The notes beneath the pieces are model-generated. The model searched no databases. It was given only the letters and a program-made list of their open reading frames with translations, and was not told the origin of the DNA. A DNA stretch of 64,000 nt from Clostridia bacterium (GTDB taxonomy: Bacteria > Bacillota > Clostridia > Lachnospirales > Lachnospiraceae). The DNA lies in NCBI GenBank assembly GCA_910576325.1, contig CAJTIM010000001.1, positions 124,001-188,000 on the forward strand, in the 5' to 3' direction. The position numbers and the translations under genes were made by a program. Below, in pieces: positions 44,724 through 52,977 of the stretch; within the stretch, counting starts at the first letter, position 1, and each line of letters opens with the position of its first letter.

Positions 44724-45590
44724 CTATTCCAGATTCAGACGCTTTGTCATAAAGTGATTGGTCAGCACAAAGGCTCCCGCACCCAACGCAAGAGAGAGTA
44801 CAATAGAAAATCCGATATTAGCCCAGAAATAAGCTGGGCTGTTGAAGCGGGAATAGTAGCTTCCTACTCCAAAGAAGAGGGAGCCTGCATTCATATTTCC
44901 CAAGGTGCCGATGCTGGTCAGGGCAACGACGATGGAGCTGAGCAGATTGGCAACAAATTTATAGCCCATATAAATTCCGATGGAAGATATAATTTTATGG
45001 GTATTGAAGCTGTGGCCGATAGCAATGCACATATAGATAATCAGTGTGCCGGCAATGGTATCCAACAGTCCGGTAATCAGAAAAATGGGGACGCCAATCC
45101 CGGCCGATACCCCGAATATCTGCGGGAAGGAATTCCACATATCATCCCAGTAATACCCGAAAAACTGAAAGACCGTCTTATTTGCCAGCATAGCAAAGAC
45201 GGAAAGACAGATGAGCAGACCGTCTATTATCTGCCACACGGTAGATACCGTTAGCTTGGCAAAGATATGCTCTGCGGCCGAAGCCGGAAGGGTGTGCATA
45301 AGATATCCTTCATCCGTAAAAAGATTTTTGCGGAAACGGAGAATATCCATATACAGCCAGGTGATTATGAAAATGGCAATCAGGGCAATGACGTAAGCGG
45401 AAACAAGCATTACGTCCATAAGTCCTTCCCACATGCGCAGGGAAGTGTTGCTGTAGTTCACATGCTCCCGGTTCACTACAAACTGAACGTAAAAGCGGCC
45501 GATAATGGTAATGACCACCAGTCCTAAGTGCAGGGGGATCATCAGCCGGTTCACAGCTTTAAATTCATGCTTTAACAATTTTCCTAACAT
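44724..45590 (-). CDS. ABC transporter permease of a YtrC/D-like system
   Basis: The product is 288 residues with six predicted membrane segments and starts MLGKLLKHEFKAVNRLMIPLHLGLVVITIIGRF. The N-terminal K-x-E-F-K motif before the first helix is typical of ABC-2-type permeases in GntR/ABC operons. A conserved stretch (LFTDEGYLMHTLPASAAEHIFAKL) after the second helix occurs in this group. The gene overlaps the ATPase gene by 7 bp. By analogy to the Bacillus ytr and related operons, the complex may respond to cell-wall antibiotics or export a small molecule. Confidence 0.85.
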   Translation of the reverse strand: MLGKLLKHEFKAVNRLMIPLHLGLVVITIIGRFYVQFVVNREHVNYSNTSLRMWEGLMDVMLVSAYVIALIAIFIITWLYMDILRFRKNLFTDEGYLMHTLPASAAEHIFAKLTVSTVWQIIDGLLICLSVFAMLANKTVFQFFGYYWDDMWNSFPQIFGVSAGIGVPIFLITGLLDTIAGTLIIYMCIAIGHSFNTHKIISSIGIYMGYKFVANLLSSIVVALTSIGTLGNMNAGSLFFGVGSYYSRFNSPAYFWANIGFSIVLSLALGAGAFVLTNHFMTKRLNLE

Positions 45591-46282
45591 CTGAACACCT
45601 CCCGGAAGAGAGCGTCTACGGATTTGCCCTCCTGCTCCCGAATGTCATCCACAGAGGTCGTCAGGCGGATGTGGCCGTTCTGGATAAAAATCACGTCATC
45701 CAGCACATTTTCAATATCGGAAATCAGGTGGGTGGAAATCAGTACGGACGCCCGTTCGTTGTAGTTGGTTATAATGGTCTGGAGAATATAGTCTCTGGCC
45801 GCCGGGTCCACGCCGCCGATTGGCTCATCCAGGCAGTAGAGATCCGCATCCCGGCTCATAACCATAATGAGCTGAACTTTTTCCTTGGTTCCCTTGGACA
45901 TGGAACTTAGGCGGTCTTTCTCGTCAATGTTCAGGCGGTGGAGCATTTCTATTGCCCGGTTCCGGTCAAAATCGCTGTAAAAGTCGCAGAAGAAATCCAA
46001 AATATCCGTAACCTTCATCCAACTGTTAAAATAGGTCCGTTCCGGCAGGTATGAAACTATCTTTTTTGTCTCCGGGCCGGGAATTGCGCCGTTTATGAGG
46101 AGTAAGCCCTCGGTGGGTGCAAGCAGGCCGTTGATGAGCTTGATTAATGTGGTCTTTCCGCTGCCGTTTGGTCCCAAAAGTCCGATGATGCGGCCGCGTT
46201 CAATGGTTAGGTTGATGCTGTCCAAAGCCGTTTTGTAGCCGTAACGCTTTGTCAGGTTCTGGCAGCTTAGCAGTTGTTCCAT
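45584..46282 (-). CDS. ABC transporter ATP-binding protein (YtrB-like)
   Basis: The product is 232 residues. Walker A GPNGSGKTT, Q-loop in SYLPERTYF, a degenerate signature LSSMSKGTKEKVQ in place of LSGGQ, Walker B LYCLDEPIGGVDP and H-loop STHLI. The SxSKGxKxK variant signature is usual for the YtrB/BcrA-like ATPases. It sits between the GntR-type regulator (1-bp overlap) and the permease (7-bp overlap), so all three are one translationally coupled operon on the minus strand. Confidence 0.92.
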   Translation of the reverse strand: MEQLLSCQNLTKRYGYKTALDSINLTIERGRIIGLLGPNGSGKTTLIKLINGLLAPTEGLLLINGAIPGPETKKIVSYLPERTYFNSWMKVTDILDFFCDFYSDFDRNRAIEMLHRLNIDEKDRLSSMSKGTKEKVQLIMVMSRDADLYCLDEPIGGVDPAARDYILQTIITNYNERASVLISTHLISDIENVLDDVIFIQNGHIRLTTSVDDIREQEGKSVDALFREVFRC

Positions 46283-46650
46283 TACTGTCCCCCCTTTAAC
46301 TCCTGATCCAGAAGCCGTTTGATATCTTCTTTTTTAAATCCCAATTGTTCCATGTTTTTGAGGAAAAGCTGAATCTGTTCCCGTGCAAGCTGTTCTTTAA
46401 TCTCTGTCATTTTTGCCGTATCCTCCGTGATAAATCTGCCGCTGGTTCGTTGTGTGTAGACAAGACCGCTGCGCTCCAGTTCTGTCAGTGCCTTCTGCAT
46501 GGTATTGGGATTGACGGATGCCTCCATCGCCAGGTCCCGTACAGAAGGAAGCTTGTCGCCCGGCTGGTATGCGCCGGCGATAATGTTGGTTTTGATGACG
46601 TCCACGATCTGCAGGTAGATGGGACGGGAATCATCAAGAATCCAGGCCAT
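46282..46650 (-). CDS. GntR-family repressor, YtrA subfamily
   Basis: The start is placed at MAWILDDSRPIYLQIVDVIK (ATG 46650, minus strand, with GGAG 8 nt upstream); the frame continues into the repeats but without a better site. The 122-residue product is a winged helix of the GntR type (IIAGAYQPGDKLPSVRDLAMEASVNPNTMQKALTELERSGLVYTQRTSGRFI), followed by the short YtrA-type dimerisation helices instead of a ligand-binding domain. It most likely represses its own operon through the TGTATTA-N6-TAATACA site at 46904. Confidence 0.93.
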   Translation of the reverse strand: MAWILDDSRPIYLQIVDVIKTNIIAGAYQPGDKLPSVRDLAMEASVNPNTMQKALTELERSGLVYTQRTSGRFITEDTAKMTEIKEQLAREQIQLFLKNMEQLGFKKEDIKRLLDQELKGGQ

Positions 46651-46661
46651 ATAGTCACTCC

Positions 46662-46790
46662 TTTCCTTGATCTGCCCATGTTTTTTGGGCATAATGGTAT
46701 ACCCGTAGGGTGTTTCCTTGATCTGCCCATGTTTTTGGGCATAATGGTATACCCATAGGGTGCTTCCTTGATCTGCCCATGTTTTTGGGA
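46662..46790 (-). repeat. Tandem repeat of 50-51 bp in the GntR gene leader
   Basis: TTCCTTGATCTGCCCATG starts at 46663, 46714 and 46764, with GGGCATAATGGTATACCC between. On the transcribed strand each unit contains a small hairpin (CCCAAAAACATGGG) and a GGTATACC palindrome. Two full units and a partial third; the last copy flows into the ribosome site. Confidence 0.9.
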
Positions 46791-46895
46791 AATTTCCATT
46801 TTTTTCTAGGGGGGGGGTAAAAAGGGTTTTTGGTTTTACCGCTCCCCGGCCCCCTCCGGTCAGGAGGGCGCAGTATATAATACGGATGCATCATT

Positions 46896-46924
46896 TGTAT
46901 CACTGTATTACTTTAATAATACAA
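46896..46924 (-). promoter_or_regulatory. Promoter and operator of the GntR/ABC operon
   Basis: Minus-strand TTGTAT (46919-46924), 17 nt, GATACA (46896-46901). It is covered by the perfect inverted repeat TGTATTA-N6-TAATACA (46904-46923), a fitting site for the YtrA-type repressor. Confidence 0.65.
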
Positions 46925-46990
46925 TAAGCTCTTTTGCCGCAAATGTCAAGGGGATGGGGGAATATTCAGAATTTCTTAAGAATACGGACG

Positions 46991-47224
46991 TAACAGTTCC
47001 GGCGGGCTGCTGCAAAACCGGCCTTCTGCCATTTCCATATCCTGTGTTCGGACGGTTCACGTACACGCTGTCTGCTCTGTACGAACATTGCTTTTTATTT
47101 TTGTAAAGGTGCGTTGGGGTTGAGCAATGTTCGTCCATATCAGACAGCATGTACGCGAACAGCCGGACACCGGATATCGGAAAAGCCAGAGAGCCGGTTT
47201 CGCAGCAGCCCGCCGGAACTGTTA
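46991..47224. repeat. Large imperfect palindrome, copy 2 (234 bp, inverted relative to copy 1)
   Basis: The outer arms TAACAGTTCCGGCGGGCTGC (46991-47010) and the complement ending at 47224 match. Inner arms CGAACATTGCT (47082-47092) and AGCAATGTTCG (47123-47133) are also complementary. The mid-arm sequence is shared with copy 1 at 10588-10822. Confidence 0.85.
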
Positions 47225-47265
47225 CTGGTTGATGGGGAAACGGGTGTGGGGAGGATGCAGTGAGC

Positions 47266-47294
47266 TTGCTTTGGTGCTTTTTGCGTGGTATGAT
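47266..47294 (+). promoter_or_regulatory. Promoter of the DUF815 gene
   Basis: TTGCTT (47266-47271), 17 nt, TATGAT (47289-47294), 28 nt before ATG 47322. Confidence 0.7.
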
Positions 47295-47321
47295 AGGGGA
47301 AATGGAAAAGGAGTGTGGCCT

Positions 47322-48626
47322 ATGTATCGGGAAGTGGCGAAGCTGGTATTATATAGAGATTTGGGGGAGGACAGTATCTTAAGAAAGCTGTCGGGGATCT
47401 TTGAGGAATGGGAGAGGAAGGAAAGTTCGGGGGCGGAGCTGATTACCCGGATTTATGAGCAGATTAAGGCGCTTCTTGATCTGTCTACCATGTATGGGTT
47501 TGATACGAATCTCTGGCATAATTATCTGACGTTTATTCTTTTGACGAATGAAAATTCCTTTAGTATGACGAGTGAGAAGGTGGGGGCTCATGACGGGAGC
47601 GTGAATCATTTTGCAAAGGGTGATTTTCGTGTGTTTCATAGGCTGTTTGACTTTGACTTCGGGCCGATTGAACGTGATCTCGGAATTGACTGCTTTTCTA
47701 CCGTTTGTAATTACAGGGCTATTGGGAAGAAGGAGCGCATGTACAATAAGAATGTGAGCGAGAAGGTGCAGGCGGTGAGCCTTCGGATTGAGAAGGCGGA
47801 GGATGAGGAAGAGATTTTTAAGATTGTGACGGATTTTTATAAGGCTTACGGGGTGGGGATGTTTGGACTGAATAAGGCTTTCCGCATCAAGAGTCTGGCG
47901 GACGGGGTGGAATTTCTGCCTATTAATAATACGGAGCAGGTGCTTCTTGATGATCTGGTGGGGTATGAGCTTCAGAAGCAGAAGCTGATTGACAATACGG
48001 AGGCGTTTGTGAAGGGGCTGCCGGCCAATAATGTGCTGCTTTTCGGGGACAGCGGTACGGGGAAATCTACCAGTATTAAGGCTATTTTAAATGAGTATTA
48101 CGATAAGGGGCTTCGGATGATTGAGATTTACAAGCATCAGTTCCAGGACCTTTCGGCGATTATTGCACAGATTAAGAATCGGAATTATCGGTTTGTTATT
48201 TATATGGATGATCTGTCTTTTGAGGAATTTGAGATTGAGTATAAGTTTTTGAAGGCTGTGATTGAGGGAGGCATGGAGACGAAGCCGGACAATGTGCTGA
48301 TCTATGCCACATCTAACCGGCGGCATATTATCCGGGAGACCTGGGGGGATCGGGATGATATGGAGACGGACAATGGGATGCATCGTTCCGATACTATGCA
48401 GGAAAAGCTATCCCTGGTGGCGCGGTTTGGTGTGACTATCTGTTATTCGAAGCCTTCCCAGAAGGAGTATTTCGGGATTGTTACCGAATTGGCGAAGCGG
48501 TATCCGGAGATTACATTGTCGGAGCAGGAGCTTTGTGCCAAGGCAAATCAGTGGGAGTTAAGCCACGGCGGAATCTCCGGGCGGACGGCGCAGCAGTTTA
48601 TCAATTATCTGGCCGGGAGAGTGTAA
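47322..48626 (+). CDS. DUF815 family AAA+ ATPase
   Basis: ATG 47322 follows AAAGGAG; in-frame codons from 47127 lie inside the palindrome and are not likely translated. The 434-residue product has an N-terminal helical region (1-200) and an AAA+ core: Walker [13 protein letters not shown], Walker [15 protein letters not shown], sensor [21 protein letters not shown] and a C-terminal lid ([30 protein letters not shown]...[14 protein letters not shown]). This is the DUF815 group, distantly related to DnaA/DnaC-type loaders; its role is not established. Complete length. Confidence 0.9.
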   Translation: MYREVAKLVLYRDLGEDSILRKLSGIFEEWERKESSGAELITRIYEQIKALLDLSTMYGFDTNLWHNYLTFILLTNENSFSMTSEKVGAHDGSVNHFAKGDFRVFHRLFDFDFGPIERDLGIDCFSTVCNYRAIGKKERMYNKNVSEKVQAVSLRIEKAEDEEEIFKIVTDFYKAYGVGMFGLNKAFRIKSLADGVEFLPINNTEQVLLDDLVGYELQKQKLIDNTEAFVKGLPANNVLLFGDSGTGKSTSIKAILNEYYDKGLRMIEIYKHQFQDLSAIIAQIKNRNYRFVIYMDDLSFEEFEIEYKFLKAVIEGGMETKPDNVLIYATSNRRHIIRETWGDRDDMETDNGMHRSDTMQEKLSLVARFGVTICYSKPSQKEYFGIVTELAKRYPEITLSEQELCAKANQWELSHGGISGRTAQQFINYLAGRV

Positions 48627-49038
48627 TTTTGAAGAGAGAGAAGGGGCAAAGGCGGAAGAGAAGTTGAATTTCTTTTTTTCGGCAGGCGGCAGAGGGGATA
48701 GACGGACACAGGGGTGAATTTTTAAGCAGGTGTCAGAACAGGAAGGAACAATTCTAAACAGGAAGCGGGAGCCAAAGGTTTTTATGTGTGAGTTTTGGTT
48801 TTCAAAAATCTGGTAATTCGTTGACAAAAAATTGGGGGTTTGTTAAGATAGGATTAACCAATTAAGATATAAAAAACCAGCCGGAAAACAGAGGTAACAG
48901 AGTGATTACGGAGCTGGAAATCAGTAATCGCTCTCAAGGTGCACAAATCAATTTACAGGCGCATGCACTTGTGACTGGAAATTGATTTAGGCTAGGTGTA
49001 CCGGGAAAGCGATTACGGAACTGGAATAGGAGGACAAA
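48627..49038 (+). promoter_or_regulatory. nagB upstream region
   Basis: Promoter TTGACA (48821-48826), 17 nt, TAAGAT (48844-48849). The leader of about 180 nt is mostly the R2 repeat (48904-49033). The part before 48821 shows no gene or signal. Confidence 0.8.
48904..49033 (+). repeat. Leader repeat R2, copy before nagB
   Basis: GATTAC...GTAATC (48904-48929) is a small stem. GTAATCGCT (about 48924-48932) then pairs with AGCGATTAC (about 49008-49016), enclosing an inner hairpin AAATCAATTT / AAATTGATTT. It ends in GGAACTGGAATAGGAGG at the nagB ribosome site. Confidence 0.85.
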
Positions 49039-49770
49039 ATGAGAATTATCGAAGCAAAAGACTATGCGGACATGAGCAGAAAGGCGGCGCACATTCTGGC
49101 AGCACAGGTGACCTTGAAGCCAGAAAGCGTACTGGGACTGGCGACAGGCTCCACCCCCATCGGAACCTATGACTGTCTGGCAGAGTGGTGCAAAAGCGGA
49201 GATTTGGACTTCTCCAAGGCAGCTACGGTGAATCTGGACGAGTACCGCGGACTGGATCACAGCAACGACCAGAGCTACTACTATTTTATGAACAAGCACC
49301 TTTACAGCCGGATCAACATCGATCCGTCCCGCACCCACGTACCCGACGGAACACAGCCGGACCCGGAAAAAGAGGGCCGGCGCTACGAAGAGCTGATCCG
49401 CTCCCTGGGCGGCGTGGATATCCAGCTTCTGGGCATCGGACATGACGGACATATCGGCTTCAACGAGCCGGGCAGCTTCTTTGACGGCGATACCCACTGT
49501 GTGGATTTGACAGAGATGACCATCGAGGCCAACAAGCGCTTCTTTGCTTCCGCAGACGACGTACCCCGTCAGGCTTACACGATGGGAATCGGAACCATTA
49601 TGCGCGCAAGAAAGCTTCTGATGATTATCAGCGGCGAGGATAAGGCGGACATTACGGTTGCGGCCCTCTGCGGAGAGGTAACGCCTCAGGTTCCCGCTTC
49701 TATCATCCAGTTCCACCCGGATGTAACTGTCATTGCAGATCCGGCGGCGCTGTCCAAAGTAAAGAGATAA
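49039..49770 (+). CDS. nagB: Glucosamine-6-phosphate deaminase NagB
   Basis: The product is 243 residues, the usual length. The active-site residues line up with the E. coli enzyme with a shift of five: D67 (NLDEYRGL), D136 and H138 (GIGHDGHIGFNEPG) and E143. The phosphate-loop GLATGSTPIGTY is present. The long C-terminal allosteric tail of the E. coli protein is missing, as in Bacillus-type NagB. It converts glucosamine-6-phosphate to fructose-6-phosphate and ammonia. The gene is monocistronic, with a repeat-containing leader; PTS genes follow. Confidence 0.97.
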   Translation: MRIIEAKDYADMSRKAAHILAAQVTLKPESVLGLATGSTPIGTYDCLAEWCKSGDLDFSKAATVNLDEYRGLDHSNDQSYYYFMNKHLYSRINIDPSRTHVPDGTQPDPEKEGRRYEELIRSLGGVDIQLLGIGHDGHIGFNEPGSFFDGDTHCVDLTEMTIEANKRFFASADDVPRQAYTMGIGTIMRARKLLMIISGEDKADITVAALCGEVTPQVPASIIQFHPDVTVIADPAALSKVKR

Positions 49771-50140
49771 TTTTCCTGAGTACCGCAAAAAGGTGCTTCG
49801 CTTAAGTGACGTAAATTAAGTATAAGCCGGAGCAGGACTTGGCATCCTAAAGATGCAGGGTATGGAAAAAGTCAGAAAAAGGAGTTTTTTTGCAGAATAC
49901 TGCTGTAGAGAAGCTCCTTTTTTGCAATATTACGAAGCGATCCGTAAAAAAAACCGCAGCGGTGGACATAAGTCCCAATTACCATTGACTTTTATGGTAA
50001 TAACTAGTATACTATTTACAATTCAAGTGTTACCCTCATTGTGCAGGAAAGCCCGGCTTCTTCTGTATAATTGAGGGTATACTAAAGGTAAAAAGGTTTA
50101 CCGGAATATTACGGAACTGGAATAGGGAGGTATGAATTCT
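49771..50140 (+). promoter_or_regulatory. nagB terminator region and ptsI promoter region
   Basis: After the terminator (49876-49923) comes promoter TTGACT (49985-49990), 17 nt, TATACT (50008-50013). ATTACCA-N10-TGGTAAT (49978-50001) is a perfect dyad over the -35 box, a likely repressor site. In the leader TACCCTCA (50031-50038) and TGAGGGTA (50072-50079) are complementary. It ends in GGAACTGGAATAGGGAGG. Confidence 0.75.
49876..49923 (+). terminator. nagB terminator
   Basis: AAAAAGGAG (49876-49884) pairs with CTCCTTTTT (49914-49922), with an internal GCAGAATACTGC stem. Confidence 0.75.
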
Positions 50141-51760
50141 ATGGAAACACGTCAAGGCAAGAGCGTATTTGCCGGAGTGGCAATCGGAAAGCTGTTCGTG
50201 TACAAGAAGGCGGCGCAGGTGGTAGATAAGAGGGCCATTGAGGACCCCCAGGCAGAGATTGCCCGCTATATGGCAGCAAAGGAGAAGGCAGCCGGACAGC
50301 TTGCGCTTCTGAAGGAAAAAACCATGCGCGACGTGGGAGAGGCAGAGGCGGAGATTTTTGAGGCTCATCAGATGCTTTTGGAGGATTTGGATTTCGTAGA
50401 AGGCATTACGGGCATGATCGAGCAGGACAAGGTCAATGCGGAATACGCGGTGTTTGTGACAGGCGAACAGTGCGCAGCCATTTTCTTAAGCATGGACGAT
50501 GACTATATGCGCGGGCGCGCGGCGGATATCAATGATATTTCCAGCCGTTTGATTGCTATCTTAAGCGGCACCCAGGTAAGCGCGGAGGCAATGCCGGAGC
50601 CGGTGATTATTCTGGCGGAGGATTTGGCTCCCAGTGAGACCGTGCAGTTTGAGAAGGATAAGATTCTGGCTCTGGTAACCCAGAAGGGTTCCGCCAATTC
50701 CCACACGGCCATTCTTGCCCGTATGATGAATATTCCGTGTCTTGTGACTGCGGACATTGATCTGGATACGGAGCTGAATGGAAAGATGGGCGTTGTGGAC
50801 GGCTTTACGGGTGAGATTCATATTGAGCCTGACGAAGTTACCCTGGCCGTGATGCAGGAGAAGAAGAAGCGCGAGGAAGAGAGAAAGCTTCTGCTCCAGA
50901 GCTTAAAGGGGCTGCCCACCGTGACCAAGAGCGGCAAGGTAGTGCATCTTTACGCCAACATCGGAAGCGAGGAGGATGTGGATTCCGTTCTGGAGAATGA
51001 TTCCGAGGGAATCGGACTTTTCAGAAGCGAGTTCCTGTACCTGGGAAGAGACGATTATCCTACGGAGGAAGAGCAGTATACCGTATATAAGAATGTCATT
51101 TCCAAGATGAACGGCAAGAAGGTGATTATCCGTACCCTGGATATCGGAGCCGACAAGCAGGCCGATTACTTTAATATTCCCAAGGAAGAGAATCCGGCTA
51201 TGGGCTTTCGTGCCATCCGTATCTGTCTGGAGCGGACGGAGGTATTTAAGACACAGCTCCGCGCCATTTTCCGGGCAAGTGCTTACGGTACGGCTTCCAT
51301 TATGTTCCCAATGATTATCTCTGTGGATGAGGTAAAGAAGATTAAGGGCATTGTGGAGGAAGTGAAGGCGGAGCTTACCAAGGCGGACATTCCCTTCGGC
51401 GATGTGGAGCTTGGTATTATGATTGAGACGCCGGCGGCCGTTATGATTGCGGATATGCTGGCTGCCGAGGTGGATTTCTTCAGCATCGGAACAAACGATC
51501 TGACCCAGTATACGCTGGCCATTGACCGTCAGAACCAGTCTCTGGACAATATCTACGATCCTCACCATGAGGCAGTACTGCGGATGATTCAGCGGACCAT
51601 TGAGTGTGCCCATGAGCATGGCGCATGGTGCGGAATCTGCGGCGAGCTGGGAGCGGATATGGAGCTGACACGCCGGTTCCTGCAGATGGGTATTGACGAG
51701 CTTTCCGTATCTCCCGTATTTACGCTGGAGCTGCGCAAGAAGATCCGCGAGGCGGAGTAA
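50141..51760 (+). CDS. ptsI: PTS enzyme I (phosphoenolpyruvate-protein phosphotransferase)
   Basis: AGGGAGG is only 1 nt from ATG 50132, so ATG 50141 (10-nt spacing) is preferred, giving 539 residues. The N-terminal HPr-binding domain is followed by the swivelling His domain, with phospho-accepting H188 in KGSANSHTAILARMM, and then the PEP-binding TIM barrel (GSEEDVDSVLENDSEGIGLFRSEFLYLGRD, EENPAMGFRAIRI, EVDFFSIGTNDLTQYTLAIDR, CGICGELGAD with the catalytic Cys). It starts the phosphate relay from PEP to HPr. The ptsH gene lies 163 nt downstream, an unusual order with ptsI first. Confidence 0.97.
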   Translation: METRQGKSVFAGVAIGKLFVYKKAAQVVDKRAIEDPQAEIARYMAAKEKAAGQLALLKEKTMRDVGEAEAEIFEAHQMLLEDLDFVEGITGMIEQDKVNAEYAVFVTGEQCAAIFLSMDDDYMRGRAADINDISSRLIAILSGTQVSAEAMPEPVIILAEDLAPSETVQFEKDKILALVTQKGSANSHTAILARMMNIPCLVTADIDLDTELNGKMGVVDGFTGEIHIEPDEVTLAVMQEKKKREEERKLLLQSLKGLPTVTKSGKVVHLYANIGSEEDVDSVLENDSEGIGLFRSEFLYLGRDDYPTEEEQYTVYKNVISKMNGKKVIIRTLDIGADKQADYFNIPKEENPAMGFRAIRICLERTEVFKTQLRAIFRASAYGTASIMFPMIISVDEVKKIKGIVEEVKAELTKADIPFGDVELGIMIETPAAVMIADMLAAEVDFFSIGTNDLTQYTLAIDRQNQSLDNIYDPHHEAVLRMIQRTIECAHEHGAWCGICGELGADMELTRRFLQMGIDELSVSPVFTLELRKKIREAE

Positions 51761-51923
51761 GGGCAGTTAGATATTTTGAAAAAGTTTCTATATAATTAGT
51801 GGATAATTGTGCGGAGCGGTTTTCGGCCTGTTGCGGCATCGCCGCGGTTATACAAAAGCAGAGGCATCCACAGCCGCGCCGGACAATTGGAAATATGAAT
51901 AAACATAAAGGAGAGACAGAAAA

Positions 51924-52181
51924 ATGAAAGAGTTTAAGTATGTAGTACAGGATGAGCTGGGACTTCACGCAAGACCCGCAGGACTTCTGGTAAAGGAAGC
52001 GGCAAAGTATAAGAGTGCGGTAACTCTGGACAGCGGCGCAAAGAAGGCGGACGCCAAGAGAATTATGGCAGTGATGTCAATGGGCGTTAAGAAGGGCGTT
52101 GAGCTGACCGTAACCATCGACGGTGAGGACGAAGATGCTGCAGCAGAGGCAATTGAGAACTTCTTCAAAGAGAATCTGTAA
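51924..52181 (+). CDS. ptsH: PTS phosphocarrier HPr, with Arg at position 46
   Basis: The product is 85 residues. The phospho-accepting H15 is intact (ELGLHARPAGLLV). At the regulatory site, where Firmicute HPr has Ser46 in KSIMGVMSLG, this protein reads AKRIMAVMSMG, with Arg exactly at residue 46. It should pass phosphate from enzyme I to sugar permeases but could not be phosphorylated there by HPr kinase, so it would not act as a CcpA corepressor in the classical way. A second HPr with Ser46 may exist elsewhere in the genome. Its own weak -10 (TATAAT near 51793) is possible. Confidence 0.95.
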   Translation: MKEFKYVVQDELGLHARPAGLLVKEAAKYKSAVTLDSGAKKADAKRIMAVMSMGVKKGVELTVTIDGEDEDAAAEAIENFFKENL

Positions 52182-52206
52182 AAATCAGTTAAGTTAGTAA
52201 GAATAG

Positions 52207-52248
52207 ATGCCGGGAAATCTTGTTTGTGCAGGTTTTCCGGCATTTTTG
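52207..52248 (+). terminator. ptsH terminator
   Basis: ATGCCGGGAAA (52207-52217) pairs with TTTTCCGGCAT (52233-52243), followed by TTTTGA. Confidence 0.9.
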
Positions 52249-52332
52249 ACTGAGAGCGGATGTCTTGAAAAAGTACTTTATAGGCGTTTCAAAGCTCACG
52301 TTTATATAAAATAAAGAAAGAAGGCTGTAAAA

Positions 52333-52797
52333 ATGTCAGCTGTAGAAAAACTGGAAGTAATACCAACCAAAACAGGTTTTATAATCCGCCTTGTAGCATA
52401 TTTTTTACTTATTTTTCCGCTCTATATATTTTGGATATGGATCGGATTGGAAGAAATCAAAAAGAGCGAAACAGGTTTGGGAAGTGAGATAGTCGCATGG
52501 TTTTTTATGCTTGTACTTCTTTTGGTGCTCTTTGTTCTGGATTTTATTGAAAATATATGGGGATATTTTCATAAAAAACTGGTATTGACGGAAACAAAAT
52601 GCTATTATATCAATTCTTTTGGGAAAAAAAGAAAATTTAAATTAGATGAGGTGAACTATTCTTTAAGGTATATCGGAAAAAACTGCCGCCTGATATTAAG
52701 AGATGGGGAAGGAAAGATTATAGCCAGGCTGATTTGTGATTACACCTTGAAAAATGTGGAAAAAATCCGTCCCTTTATAGAGGAACATCGTAAATGA
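52333..52797 (+). CDS. Two-helix membrane protein with PH-like tail
   Basis: The product is 154 residues. Two membrane segments (about residues 16-38 and 55-78) are followed by a beta-rich cytoplasmic part (KKLVLTETKCYYINSFGKKRKFKLDEVNYSLRYIGKNCRLILRDGEGKIIARLICDY) that resembles the bacterial PH-like (bPH) domains attached to membrane anchors. The ribosome site is AAGAAGG; the start codon is well spaced. AT-rich codons set it apart from its neighbours ptsH and the M16 protease. Function unknown. Confidence 0.65.
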   Translation: MSAVEKLEVIPTKTGFIIRLVAYFLLIFPLYIFWIWIGLEEIKKSETGLGSEIVAWFFMLVLLLVLFVLDFIENIWGYFHKKLVLTETKCYYINSFGKKRKFKLDEVNYSLRYIGKNCRLILRDGEGKIIARLICDYTLKNVEKIRPFIEEHRK

Positions 52798-52873
52798 TGG
52801 AATTTATGAAAAGAGGGGGGGGCGGGAGTCCCTAATCGTTGATACTAAAAATGTGAGATAAGAAAATTTTTCC

Positions 52874-52902
52874 TTTTAAACAAGGCAAAAAGGTGGTATA
52901 CT
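52874..52902 (+). promoter_or_regulatory. Promoter of the M16C protease gene
   Basis: TTTTAA (52874-52879), 17 nt, TATACT (52897-52902). The -10 box is inside a GGTATA-C-TATACC palindrome. Confidence 0.7.
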
Positions 52903-52977
52903 ATACCAGATATTAAAGAGGCGCATTGCTGCGGTGCCTCTGTAACGTATGAAAGTAAATCACCCAGGAGTATAAAG

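Larger units (their letters stand above)
46651..47321. other. Intergenic region: ytr-like leader, operator and long palindrome
   Basis: From left to right: leader repeats (46662-46790), a G-run of ten bases (46808-46817), the promoter and operator of the minus-strand operon (46896-46924), the palindrome 46991-47224, and the promoter for the DUF815 gene (47266-47294). No protein gene is supported. Confidence 0.7.
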
